From: Paenibacillaceae bacterium GAS479
GTDB lineage: Bacteria; Bacillota; Bacilli; Paenibacillales; Paenibacillaceae
Assembly (NCBI GenBank): GCA_900105225.1
Contig: LT629764.1
Location: 4,980,501 to 5,044,500, forward strand
DNA: 64,000 bases
Direction of reading: 5' to 3'
The notes beneath the pieces are model-generated. The model was given only the letters and a program-made list of their open reading frames with translations, was not told the origin of the DNA and made no database searches. Every line of letters begins with the position of its first letter. Position 1 is the stretch's first letter. This document shows, piece after piece, positions 34,293 to 42,633 of the stretch. The translations under genes and the position numbers were made by a program.

Positions 34293-34985
34293 CTACTCGG
34301 CTTCTTCAGGGCGCCAAGCTTCAAGCCAACGCTCAATCTCGCCTATGGTGTCAATAACTCCATCAGGACGGCTCATGCTGGAGGGACTAGCCTGACGGAG
34401 CGCCAATCCCTGGCGCACCCATAACCCACGCATGCCAAGATGTTTGGCTGGTACGATATCGTTGTCGATTCGGTCTCCGACCATGAGCGTTTCGGAGGGA
34501 GGACAACCCGTCGCCTCAAGGGCGTATTCGTAAAGTCGGGGGTCCGGCTTGGCCAGACCAAGCTCTGCGGAAGCAAATACCTTGTCGATATGCTCCAAAA
34601 GTCCATAGCTGCGGAGACGATCAGCTGTTCCGGCACTCTGATTGGCAATAATTCCAATTCGGTAACTAGCGCTCAGTCGTTGCAAAATGCCGCGGGACTC
34701 AGGAAACGGACGGTCAAGCTCTTTTCGATACTTCATTTCGGACCAGATCGCTTGACGCAGTGTTGTATCTGGAAAGAGTGTTTGCAAAATATCCGCCATG
34801 GGGAAAGGAGAGTAGCGCTTGTGGGCTTCCATCCATAGCTCTCGGACATGGTCCCGGGCGACGACAATTCCTCTGCGTCCTGCAGCGGCAATGAGCTGGC
34901 GGATAATGTCCTCAATCGGTTCCGATTCATCCACCAGTGTTTCTCCAACATCGAAAAAAATCCATTTCAGCGGCAAGTTCATCAT
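34293..34985 (-). CDS. HAD family hydrolase
   Basis: A 230-aa haloacid-dehalogenase-type phosphatase, subfamily IA. Motif I is FFDVGETLVD (first Asp at ~11; the second position is Gly-Glu-Thr rather than the common Asp-Gly-Thr), motif II is IANQS, the motif III Lys is in GLAKPDPRLYEYAL, and motif IV is VGDRIDNDIVPAKHLGM. The lost second aspartate may alter phosphatase chemistry, since that residue usually acts as acid/base. Two ATG codons in a row (34985, 34982) compete, with no clear ribosome site. Confidence 0.85.
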   Translation of the reverse strand: MMNLPLKWIFFDVGETLVDESEPIEDIIRQLIAAAGRRGIVVARDHVRELWMEAHKRYSPFPMADILQTLFPDTTLRQAIWSEMKYRKELDRPFPESRGILQRLSASYRIGIIANQSAGTADRLRSYGLLEHIDKVFASAELGLAKPDPRLYEYALEATGCPPSETLMVGDRIDNDIVPAKHLGMRGLWVRQGLALRQASPSSMSRPDGVIDTIGEIERWLEAWRPEEAE

Positions 34986-35331
34986 AATTCGTATCGTATC
35001 ATGTCATTGCCGCATCAACAAGTGTCGACAATCACGCGAATTGAACATTCTCCGGAGACAGAACCATATAGATAGGTAATGCATTAATATACATGAGTCT
35101 ATAGGATTTTGGATAATGTACGTGATTAACGAACTAGATCTATTAATTTTATTGAATTAATTATTAAAAATTGTAAAAAAACGAACATTAAATGTTGTCC
35201 AGGTCGGTTTCTAATGGAATAATACTACTCTCTTGGCGAGAGGTTTTTCGGTGTGCTATAATTACGTTCGTTCCGATTAAATCGGATTGAAATTCAGGGG
35301 TATAGCCTGATTAGGAGAGTCGGGAAAAAGG
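34986..35331 (+). promoter_or_regulatory. AT-rich spacer with promoter for the MpsC-like gene
   Basis: 346 bp without a gene. TTGGCG (35233-35238), 18 bp, TATAAT (35257-35262) is a good promoter. A CTCTC-TTGGC-GAGAG hairpin overlaps the -35 (35229-35243). A short CCGATT-AA-ATCGG repeat lies in the leader. The AT-rich part from 35090 to 35220 shows nothing more. Confidence 0.55.
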
Positions 35332-36030
35332 ATGAGTTCAGTCTTGGAGAACCACAAAGCTTTGTCTCAGCTTACGAGCAAGATGGGCAAGCTGCTCCGG
35401 GACCGTTTCGGCAAGGGACCGGAATCGATTTATGTTTCAGCGAATGAAGTTTGCGTTAGTATGCATTTCCGCCAGTTCGTCAGCGTCGTGGAGAAAATAA
35501 TGCTCCAGCAGAACAAGGACGAAGCCGTGAGAGACATGAGGCAGCTGGTAATGGATTTACTGGTGCCGGAGTTCAAACATCTGATCTCCGATACTTTAGG
35601 ACTACAATTGCAACATATTTATTACGACTGGAACCTGGACAACCACTCCGGTATTATGATTGGCCTGGTGGACAGCTCGCTCTTTGACCGGTACCAGGAA
35701 TCTTATCGTGGCAAAAATTATATTCATCGGCAAGTCGAGAAGATTTCCGCAGAGGCGGAGAAGATGCCGGATGGCATGCATTCCTTCTGGACGAACGCGA
35801 GGACGCTCGTAATTGTCCGATCAGGCATTCTTATCAAGCTGGAGAAGGAGCTGCTGCGTGCAGGCTACGAGCCGGCATTGCGTGTGGCCAAGCGAGCGCT
35901 GGAAAAATCGCTTCTGCTTACCGAGGTGGATATGACTCAAGCGATGGGCAGAACTCCAGACGGCTTGTACCTCGATTGGAAGTTTGACCAGGACCAGAGC
36001 ATAATCGTTTATACATTTCCAACGGAATAA
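35332..36030 (+). CDS. MpsC family (DUF2294) protein, two tandem domains
   Basis: A 232-aa cytosolic protein made of two DUF2294/MpsC-like repeats (residues ~8-112 and ~125-228). Each ends in a similar block: LQHIYYDWNLDNHSGIMIG in the first, LYLDWKFDQDQSIIVYTF in the second. MpsC is named from the staphylococcal mpsABC membrane-potential system, but no mpsA or mpsB gene is near and the biochemical role of MpsC itself is unclear. Alone on its transcript, between a sigma-A promoter and a terminator. Confidence 0.72.
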   Translation: MSSVLENHKALSQLTSKMGKLLRDRFGKGPESIYVSANEVCVSMHFRQFVSVVEKIMLQQNKDEAVRDMRQLVMDLLVPEFKHLISDTLGLQLQHIYYDWNLDNHSGIMIGLVDSSLFDRYQESYRGKNYIHRQVEKISAEAEKMPDGMHSFWTNARTLVIVRSGILIKLEKELLRAGYEPALRVAKRALEKSLLLTEVDMTQAMGRTPDGLYLDWKFDQDQSIIVYTFPTE

Positions 36031-36076
36031 TTCGACTTTATGAACAGATAGCCTCTAAGCGGCTAGGCTGACCATG

Positions 36077-36124
36077 AGCCGAGAGAGTAGCCCTATTTAT
36101 GAGGGTGCTTTCTTGGCTTTTTTT
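36077..36124 (+). terminator. Intrinsic terminator after the MpsC-like gene
   Basis: An 18-bp imperfect stem beginning AGCCGAGAGAG and closing with TTTCTTGGCT, followed by a T run at 36117-36124. Confidence 0.78.
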
Positions 36125-36153
36125 GATTTTGGAAAGGAGCTGCTACACTGTCC

Positions 36154-37254
36154 ATGAATAATGATGATCAAATCCCAACCCCTAGTCTGCCCGAAGCCCA
36201 GAAGCCGGGTGAGCTGCATCCTGCACTCAGTCAGCTTAGCGAAAAAATCGAGGCGGATGCTTACTACATAGCCATTCACGTTAATGAGGGGGATCGGATT
36301 GATCTGCTCCACCATCGCGGCGAGCCTATCCTGCATTGCGGCATGATTCTGCCACATTCGATAGAGGAGGAGAATGGCAAGCTTCTTCAGTACTTTAATT
36401 ACCGGATGCCAATGTCCAAAGAGAAGGATGGCACCATGGCGATATTAGGCATACTGCGTAAGGAATCCTCGTTCAGCGAGGAAGAAAAGAGTAGGCTGAC
36501 TTCCGTCGCAGCAAGCTGGAATTTAAGCGACAGATCGCCCTCAGCAGCAGAAATGTCGGTTAAGGAACAGGCTGCCGCAGGCTTTTCTGCTGGATTAAAG
36601 CCGCAGCGAGCGGAGCAGCTGCGAGGTGAGCAACTGCGATTGCTCGGCCTGGAGATGATGAATGCTTTGACCAATATCGACGGAATGGCAGAGCTGCTCG
36701 CGGATTCACCATTGGAAGTTTACCAGCTGGACATGCTGGAGGAGCTAAGGCAGAACAATAGCCACTTGGCTTCGCTCGTCCAAACGCTCGTTAAACATTC
36801 CGTTCTCCTTGATGGGAGCTGGGAGCGATTTTCGGGTTGCCCGTTCTCTGTTGTACAGCTTTCGAACGGTTTGCTCCAGGAGCATGCTGCGGCTGAAATG
36901 AGCGGCAGGCTCGTCTGTTGGATTTCCGAGGATGTGCCCGAAGCGGTGCTCGGCAGCAAAGAGGAGCTTGTCCAACTGCTTAACCTGCTGTTACAGCTTG
37001 CCGAATCGGGCGGTCCTGGAGGATCTATCCGCCTTAATATCCATATGAACTCCAGAAATACGGGAGACGGGCTGATGGATCTGCTGGTCCAACTCATTCT
37101 TGAGGAAGCAGTCGCTCCTAACGTCCGGATTGCCGAGTTTTTGGAGCAAGCCAGAGAGCTGGTAGAAAATAACGGGGGTGAGCTATGGCAGGAGCCCCAT
37201 CCTACCGGCTGGAGTCTCCAACTGACGTTCCAAGTGAAGGCTGTGAGCGAGTAA
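36154..37254 (+). CDS. Degenerate GAF/histidine-kinase-like protein
   Basis: A 366-aa soluble protein. Residues ~20-125 resemble a GAF sensor domain (MAILGILRKESSFSEEEKSRLTSVA). LRLLGLEMMNALTNIDGMAELL (162-183) occupies the place of a HisKA helix but has no phospho-acceptor histidine. KEELVQLLNLLLQLAESGGPGGSIRL (~269-294) mimics the ATPase N box without its Asn, and ARELVENNGGELW mimics the last kinase motif. No D or G box is visible. It is therefore probably a pseudokinase or scaffold rather than a kinase. AAAGGAG lies 14 bp before the ATG, longer than ideal. No response regulator is adjacent. Confidence 0.6.
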   Translation: MNNDDQIPTPSLPEAQKPGELHPALSQLSEKIEADAYYIAIHVNEGDRIDLLHHRGEPILHCGMILPHSIEEENGKLLQYFNYRMPMSKEKDGTMAILGILRKESSFSEEEKSRLTSVAASWNLSDRSPSAAEMSVKEQAAAGFSAGLKPQRAEQLRGEQLRLLGLEMMNALTNIDGMAELLADSPLEVYQLDMLEELRQNNSHLASLVQTLVKHSVLLDGSWERFSGCPFSVVQLSNGLLQEHAAAEMSGRLVCWISEDVPEAVLGSKEELVQLLNLLLQLAESGGPGGSIRLNIHMNSRNTGDGLMDLLVQLILEEAVAPNVRIAEFLEQARELVENNGGELWQEPHPTGWSLQLTFQVKAVSE

Positions 37255-37302
37255 GCTCCATTAGAACAGGCTCCGATCTAGTCGGAAAAGGCTCCATTAA
37301 AA

Positions 37303-38244
37303 TCAGAACAAGCTCCAGTCGAACTCTTTGGAGAGGTGTTTGAGCAAGTGGACGCCAGCTACGCTGTTTCCATGTCGATTGAGGGAAGGTCCAATAATGC
37401 CGATGCCCGCCTGGCCTGGCAACAGTGCCATGATGCCACCGGATACGCCTGATTTGGCTGGAAGGCCGACATCGATTGCGAACTCACCGGAGCCATTGTA
37501 CATGCCGCAAGTGACCATGAAGGTTTTAGCGATTTGGACAAAGCGGCGCGGAATCAGTCTTTCTCCCGTATCGGGGTCCAGCCCGTCGAGGGACAGTACA
37601 AGAGCCATTCGCGCCAGATCTGCGCAATCGACCAACAGTGAGCAATGCTTGAAGTACACTTCCAGCACATCCTCTACCTTGCCTTTCAGCACGCCATTGT
37701 CGGTGAGGAAATAGGCCATTGAGCGGTTTAGATGTCCCGTTTGGCACTCGGAGTGATAGGTTTGCTCGTCGATCTCAAGCGATTTGCGTCCGGCCAGCTT
37801 GCCAAGGAAGCTCTGGATACGGGTAATTTTTTCCTCATTGGAGCTGCCGCCTATGAGCGAGCTGATAACGATAGCGCCGGCGTTAATGAGCGGATTAAAA
37901 GGAATTCCCGGTTGAACAAGTTCAAGCTTCAGCATGCTATTGAAGCTATCTCCCGTAGGCTCCATGCCAACCTTGCTGAACACGACGTCCTCACCATTGT
38001 CCATAAGGGCCAGAATAAGTGTGAATACTTTCGAGATGCTCTGCATCGTAAAACGATCCCCGCATACTCCGGCTGAGAGAGATCTGCCGTCAACGGTTCG
38101 AATATGGATACCGAGCGAGGACGGGTCAGCTTTGGAAAGCTCCGGTATGTAGGAAGCGACCTTGCCAAGCGAAGTTTCGCTGCGGGCATGCTCCAGCCAC
38201 TGCGGGAGTCCAGCGCTTAGGGAAGACCAATTGGGTTCATTCAT
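37303..38244 (-). CDS. glsA: Glutaminase A
   Basis: A 313-aa serine-dependent glutaminase converting glutamine to glutamate and ammonia. The catalytic Ser-x-x-Lys is in QSISKVF; PFNPLINAGAI, YFLTDNGVLKG and the C-terminal PAKSGVSGGIMALLPG are family signatures. ATG at 38244 has AAAGG 9 bp upstream and gives the usual length; an in-frame ATG at 38295 has no site. Divergent from the PDZ-Lon protease gene. In Bacilli such genes often answer to glutamine, but nothing here shows that. Confidence 0.95.
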   Translation of the reverse strand: MNEPNWSSLSAGLPQWLEHARSETSLGKVASYIPELSKADPSSLGIHIRTVDGRSLSAGVCGDRFTMQSISKVFTLILALMDNGEDVVFSKVGMEPTGDSFNSMLKLELVQPGIPFNPLINAGAIVISSLIGGSSNEEKITRIQSFLGKLAGRKSLEIDEQTYHSECQTGHLNRSMAYFLTDNGVLKGKVEDVLEVYFKHCSLLVDCADLARMALVLSLDGLDPDTGERLIPRRFVQIAKTFMVTCGMYNGSGEFAIDVGLPAKSGVSGGIMALLPGQAGIGIIGPSLNRHGNSVAGVHLLKHLSKEFDWSLF

Positions 38245-38424
38245 GGAGCTCAACCTTTCTGTAGAAGGAATCAAGTTTATCTGACTGAACTTCATTGTAG
38301 CATGCGGACGGCGTTGCGTTGAAATGAGCGCTTCAACTCATGTATGCTAAAAGGAAAGTTTAGGAAAATGACTTGTGCGAGGTGTTTGTTATTAAGCACC
38401 GGCGCCTTCCGGGGAGCGCGATCT

Positions 38425-39777
38425 ATGAATAGAGGAATCCGCTGGTATATTGCTTCATTTATCGCTGCCGCTGTTGCCTCGGTCGCAGGCCAGCTGATTT
38501 GGTTGGCGGATCCGCTGCGAGCGGGCACGTTTTTTTGGATGGACATGATCGAAATTTTGGCTCGAGCATGTGCGGTCATTCCGCTCTGCTGGACGATTGG
38601 AGCGTACCGCTCCTGGAGCAACAGTAAGAGCCGCAAGCTGCCGCTGTTAAAGCTGCTCGTTGCTGCAGGAGGTTTACTGACGGCTGCGCTGATGGCATTG
38701 CAGCCTGATGGGGTGTCCGCGCTCGCAATAGCGGGCGGCGTTTCGCTGCTGCTTGTGCTGCTGGATGCGTCGCGGGAGGAGCGGCGCAGGCGGCGCTTCC
38801 CGCTGGGCACAGTTGCTTTTTCAATAGCGGCGGTATTACTTGGTCTCCTGCTTTTTTACCCGACGGCTTACGCTGTCACGACGCCCGGTTTCACGCTGAA
38901 TATGAACCGCTACGCACAGGTAGAGGGGGGCAAGGAGAGTGGCGGCTCTTTAGAAGGTGTGCTTGTCATCGAACGCCCGGCGTTCCCTATCGACTGGCTG
39001 TACGCGGCGCTGCTTCCACATATTGCGCTTGAAAAGCGCGATACGAGCATACCGATTTCGGAAATTCAGCGGCAAGTGTTCATTCAGCGAGCGGGAGCTA
39101 ACGAGATTGGTACAGCAGTTGCACTGCAAAAGCTCGGTCTCGGCAAAGGCGTTGTGCCACTCGGCATTCAGGTGCTCGCGCTGCTGCAGGACAGTCCGTC
39201 CCAGGACGTACTAAAGGCGGGAGATGTGCTATTATCGATCGGCGGCCAGCCGGCCCGCGATACCTCGGAGCTGGCAAAGCTGATGAGTGCAGTCGTGCCA
39301 GGAAGTGATGTTAAGGTTGGTTACGAGCGTGAGGGTGGGAAAGCTGTTGCGGTAATCAAGGCGAAAGCGAGTTCAGATGATCCCAAGCGAGCTGTGTTAG
39401 GCATTCAAGTGCAGGATCGCACAAAAGCTGATCTGACCCGTCAAATGGACTTCAAGTCCTATTTGGTCTATCAAGGTGGTCCATCGCATGGAGCGATGCT
39501 CGCACTTACGGTGCTGGATCAGCTGACGCCAGGCGGCGTAGCTTTTGGCAACCGGGTTGCCGGGACCGGAACGATTGATGCAGCAGGGAAGGTCGGCCCG
39601 ATCGGCGGCATCGAACAGAAGGCCTTTACAGTTGCTCGCGCTGGTGCAGATGTGTTTTTTGTCCCGGCAGGGCAGGAGACGGATGCTCGCAAAGGATCAA
39701 AAGAGCTTAACATCGTCCCCGTGCGCACGCTGGATGAGATGTTGAAATGGCTTAAGGCGAATCCTAAGCAGGCTTAG
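38425..39777 (+). CDS. Membrane PDZ / Lon-like serine protease
   Basis: A 450-aa membrane protease. About four or five hydrophobic segments fill residues ~5-148, then an extracytoplasmic region, a PDZ domain (~240-315, containing LKAGDVLLSIGGQPARDTSEL) and an S16 Lon-type catalytic domain. The Ser-Lys dyad is Ser354 in GGPSHGAML and Lys399 in GPIGGIEQKAFTV. The PDZ-S16 order matches YlbL/SdrC-like proteases, but those normally have a single N-terminal helix; the extra membrane domain here is unusual. ATG at 38425 follows GGGGAG by 8 bp; the ATG at 38344 lacks a site. Confidence 0.87.
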   Translation: MNRGIRWYIASFIAAAVASVAGQLIWLADPLRAGTFFWMDMIEILARACAVIPLCWTIGAYRSWSNSKSRKLPLLKLLVAAGGLLTAALMALQPDGVSALAIAGGVSLLLVLLDASREERRRRRFPLGTVAFSIAAVLLGLLLFYPTAYAVTTPGFTLNMNRYAQVEGGKESGGSLEGVLVIERPAFPIDWLYAALLPHIALEKRDTSIPISEIQRQVFIQRAGANEIGTAVALQKLGLGKGVVPLGIQVLALLQDSPSQDVLKAGDVLLSIGGQPARDTSELAKLMSAVVPGSDVKVGYEREGGKAVAVIKAKASSDDPKRAVLGIQVQDRTKADLTRQMDFKSYLVYQGGPSHGAMLALTVLDQLTPGGVAFGNRVAGTGTIDAAGKVGPIGGIEQKAFTVARAGADVFFVPAGQETDARKGSKELNIVPVRTLDEMLKWLKANPKQA

Positions 39778-39838
39778 GCTTGCAACAACAAACTGACCGG
39801 CATCCATCTGAGGATGCTGAATAGGTAACAAAGTAGAA

Positions 39839-39880
39839 GGTATCGTTCCTCAAGAAATTTGAGGAGACGATGCCTTTTTT
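39839..39880 (+). terminator. Strong intrinsic terminator after protease gene
   Basis: GGTATCGT-CCTCAA pairs with TTTGAGG-GACGATGCC around a GAAA loop, followed by seven T. Confidence 0.88.
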
Positions 39881-40146
39881 ATTATCGAGATATTTTGAGG
39901 AGTAGAATGGATCTAATGGTGCTGCACAAATCATCCTTTATCTTAAAAGCTCTTTATGGAAAAAAGGATTCTCACTTACAGGGCACTCATCGTCGACGCA
40001 ACCCATACGAAAGCTCGTTATTACAACAAATCACCGAAAAGGTTTGTGTAGGATTGTTTTCGTAAGTTGAGAATAACGCTATAATATATTCCAATTTTAG
40101 CTTATAATTAGTTTATAAGACTTGGGTTTAAAGAGGGGATTTTTCT
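39881..40146 (+). other. Spacer with one doubtful short ORF
   Basis: A 52-codon ORF runs 39907-40065 from an ATG with GAGGAG five bases upstream. It encodes a basic, unrecognised peptide (HKSSFILKALYGKK...), possibly a gene remnant. TATAAT at 40080-40085 and TTATAA nearby are probable -10 elements for the micro-protein gene that follows. Confidence 0.3.
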
Positions 40147-40260
40147 ATGGGGATTTTAATAGTTATTGCCATTTTATACGCGCCAATAATTTATAGGATA
40201 TATCGTAAAATAGATCGTCTCGAAAGGGAGATTGAAGAGTTGAAGAGAAATAGAACATGA
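40147..40260 (+). CDS. Membrane micro-protein (37 aa)
   Basis: A 37-aa protein too short for most gene callers: one hydrophobic segment (GILIVIAILYAPIIY) followed by a basic, heptad-like helix (KIDRLEREIEELKRN). GAGGGG sits 8 bp before the ATG, and TAT-rich promoter-like sequence lies upstream. The membrane-anchor-plus-coiled-coil layout is common in bacterial micro-proteins that bind a larger membrane partner. No family recognised. About 265 bp without a clear gene follow, including a weak GCTC/GAGC hairpin with seven T near 40460-40490. Confidence 0.55.
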   Translation: MGILIVIAILYAPIIYRIYRKIDRLEREIEELKRNRT

Positions 40261-40527
40261 TTATTCTGTTCAACTTTTTTTACCCAACTATACTAACGTC
40301 ACATAAACCATTATGAATATTTGACTCCAAAAGCTCGAAACCCTCATAAGCAGTAACTCATTCCATTTTGGTAAAGTTATAAATCGAATAACTGTTTATA
40401 ATTCTTTCCCCAAATGCTTGGGAAAATAAAGAAAGTCGCAGGGATTCTTCACTCGCGGCTCTGCATCAGATGGAGCTTTTTTTAAAATATTGTTGCTGCT
40501 AAGTAGAGTTTTATGGAGGTGGAGATT

Positions 40528-40749
40528 TTGAGCAATAAAAACCTGAAACTTAGAATTGCTTGGATTGTTCCAAATGCGTGCATGTATCTTCTTTTCATAA
40601 TTTTCGGTGCCTTTGTGCTAATTAATGCAAATGGGATAAGAGATATAACTCGATTTGGCATTTGGGTATTCATGTTGTTTCTTGTGCTTCTTGTAACATT
40701 GTTTGGTTCGTATCGTATTTGGTCTTGGATAAAGCAAGGAAAGATGTAG
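40528..40749 (+). CDS. Small two-helix membrane protein (73 aa)
   Basis: A 73-aa protein with two membrane segments (VPNACMYLLFIIFGAFVLI and FGIWVFMLFLVLLVTLFGSYRIW), a short polar loop, and a basic C-terminus (WIKQGKM). The start is TTG at 40528, well spaced after GGAGGTGG; an in-frame ATG at 40513 would overlap that site. AT-rich. Function unknown. Confidence 0.6.
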   Translation: MSNKNLKLRIAWIVPNACMYLLFIIFGAFVLINANGIRDITRFGIWVFMLFLVLLVTLFGSYRIWSWIKQGKM

Positions 40750-40811
40750 CATTCAATAACGGATCAATTTTTACGAAAAGAGCTTACACCAGCATGCGTC
40801 GCGTCAGCTAA

Positions 40812-41018
40812 TTAAAATAATTGATGAATCGCTGCTGATATAGCCATCATACCGATACCAAAAAGTAAAAACCACCAAGCCCATTTCCTCTTTGATATTC
40901 TCTCATCTGCATCTTCAGAGTGAAAATTTGCTCTTTGTCTGTCACCGCTAGTAAAAGCTCCTACTAAAATTCCAGATATAGCAAGAGATACAATTCCCAA
41001 TATGGTTATTATAGTCAT
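40812..41018 (-). CDS. DUF5316-like small membrane protein
   Basis: A 68-aa protein with two membrane segments (ITILGIVSLAISGILVGAF and WWFLLFGIGMMAISAAIHQL) separated by the polar loop TSGDRQRANFHSEDADERISKRKW. The GDRxRAN motif and layout match what I know of DUF5316 proteins in Bacilli. AAAGGAG lies 9 bp before the ATG. Function unknown. Convergent with the two-helix protein gene. Confidence 0.65.
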   Translation of the reverse strand: MTIITILGIVSLAISGILVGAFTSGDRQRANFHSEDADERISKRKWAWWFLLFGIGMMAISAAIHQLF

Positions 41019-41452
41019 ATCGTCTGGCTCCTTTTTTAGATTTTAGAAGCATCAACCTATAACCATGGATTAGTCGCTTACTCGACTATATCTTATGACG
41101 TAAATACCACTAATTATGTGACACTGGGAACAATACAAACTCATTATTGTAGGTAGTGGCTTGGATACAAACAATCCTATTTAAAGCGCATATTAAAGCT
41201 TCCTATTCTATGACCAGTTGAACCCAGTAAGAGAGCTAGAAGGTAACTGAAGTCCTTCTGAACATGAAGCCTACATGGCCAACCCAGCGTTTAGACTAGT
41301 ACTCAATTTGGAACTCTTGGTCCATGTACTAGCTATAAAAATCGAACAGAATCTAGTAAATGACTAACCCCAAGTCGAGCCATCCGTGCGTAGCGACCGA
41401 AATTATCCTCACAACAAACTGGATTTCGAGCGCAAGTGGGAACGAAGTTGTG

Positions 41453-41637
41453 CTAACGAAACTCAGAAGCACTATTTGGTCGGAAATGATGTAATTGAGA
41501 TTGTAACGAAACTGAGACGCGTTATTCCTCGTTGAAATGAGTTTTTTGGGTGACCACGGCCCAAATAAGCTCTCTCAGTTTCGTTAGTTCAGAAAACGAG
41601 TCAAATTGCCATGAATAACGCTTCTGAGTTTCGTTAG
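41453..41637. repeat. Nested inverted repeat built from four copies of a 25-bp unit
   Basis: Unit consensus CTAACGAAACTSAGAAGCGTTATTC. Copies 1 (41453-41477) and 2 (41503-41531) read rightward; copies 3 (41563-41587) and 4 (41613-41637) read leftward. Copy 1 can pair with copy 4 over 18 perfect bases and copy 2 with copy 3 over 14, making one large two-tier cruciform or RNA hairpin. REP/MITE-like. Confidence 0.7.
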
Positions 41638-41652
41638 CAGAAACGAGACAGC

Positions 41653-41698
41653 AAAAGACGATCTAAAAACCATAAAATGGAAATCAGATCGTCTTTTT
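41653..41698. terminator. Bidirectional terminator
   Basis: AAAAGACGATCT (41653-41664) pairs perfectly with AGATCGTCTTTT (41686-41697). It closes the leftward etf/dienoyl-CoA reductase operon. Confidence 0.85.
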
Positions 41699-41748
41699 GA
41701 GTTGTCTGTCTGTATGTCTGTTTGGATGGGACTATGAAAGCATTAGTT

Positions 41749-42618
41749 TTACTTCTTCGACTGCTTGCTAAGCATCGCTAGCATATCCCATTGATCCTGA
41801 GTAACGTCGAGCAGGTTATTGAATTGCCCAGCGCCTTGCAGCCATTCGCCGCCATCGATGGTAACACACTCGCCGTTCAGGTAACCAGCATAGTCGGAAA
41901 TGAGGAAAGCGGCCAGATGCGCCAATTCTTCTTTGTTCCCGACCCGCTTCAGCGGAATGCGGTCGATTATTCCTTGGGCGAGCTCCTTTGTAGGGACGAT
42001 GCGCGACCAAGCTCCCTCGGTCGGGAAAGGGCCAGGAGCGATGGCGACCTGGCGAATGCCATGGCGCGCCCACTCTACGGCAAGCGAGCGAGTCATCGCC
42101 AGCACGCCGGCTTTGGCGGCGGCGGAAGGCACTACGAACGCTGAGCCGCTCTCGGCGTAAGTGGTCACGATGTTCAGCATCGTGCCGGAACGGCCGGCTT
42201 CGATCCAACGCTTGCCGAATTCAAGCGTTGTATAAAAGGTGCCGTGCAGGACGATGTTTAGCACGGCGTCAACCGCCCGATGCGAGAGCCGCTCGGTCGG
42301 GCTGATGAAGTTGCCGGCGGCGTTGTTGACGAGCACGTCAATGCCGCCGAAGCGACTATCCAGCGCATCCGCCAGCGCGGAAATTGCATCTGGATCGCGA
42401 ACGTCGCAGCTGTGAACGTAAACGTCACAGCCGGCGGCGGACAGCGCGGCTTCAGCCTCGCGCAGCTTCTCTTCGCGGCGGCCGGCGAGCGCGATGCGCG
42501 CGCCAAGCTCCGCGAAGCCTTCCGCCATCGCGCGTCCAAGCCCGGTCGCTCCGCCGGTGACAAGCACTGTTTTGTCCTTTAATAGGTCAGCACGGAAAGG
42601 TCCCGTTGGCGTAGTCAT
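41749..42618 (-). CDS. SDR oxidoreductase, probable 2,4-dienoyl-CoA reductase
   Basis: A 289-aa short-chain dehydrogenase of the dienoyl-CoA reductase (DECR) type. It has TGGATGLGRA for NADPH, NNAAGNF (the DECR form of NNAG), and SAAAKAGV, where the usual YxxxK tyrosine is replaced as in DECR enzymes that use Ser-Lys. The C-terminal GGEWLQGAGQFNNL is also family-like. It would reduce 2,4-dienoyl-CoA arising from unsaturated fatty acids. Last gene of the fadR-etfB-etfA operon, 15 bp after etfA, which supports the role. Confidence 0.87.
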   Translation of the reverse strand: MTTPTGPFRADLLKDKTVLVTGGATGLGRAMAEGFAELGARIALAGRREEKLREAEAALSAAGCDVYVHSCDVRDPDAISALADALDSRFGGIDVLVNNAAGNFISPTERLSHRAVDAVLNIVLHGTFYTTLEFGKRWIEAGRSGTMLNIVTTYAESGSAFVVPSAAAKAGVLAMTRSLAVEWARHGIRQVAIAPGPFPTEGAWSRIVPTKELAQGIIDRIPLKRVGNKEELAHLAAFLISDYAGYLNGECVTIDGGEWLQGAGQFNNLLDVTQDQWDMLAMLSKQSKK

Positions 42619-42633
42619 GCTAAAGTCGCCTCC

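Larger units (their letters stand above)
41019..41748. other. 730-bp gene-free, repeat-containing spacer
   Basis: No ORF with a ribosome site is supported here. The left part (41019-41450) shows no recognisable structure and might be decayed coding sequence. The right part holds the nested repeat at 41453-41637 and a terminator at 41653-41698. Confidence 0.6.
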
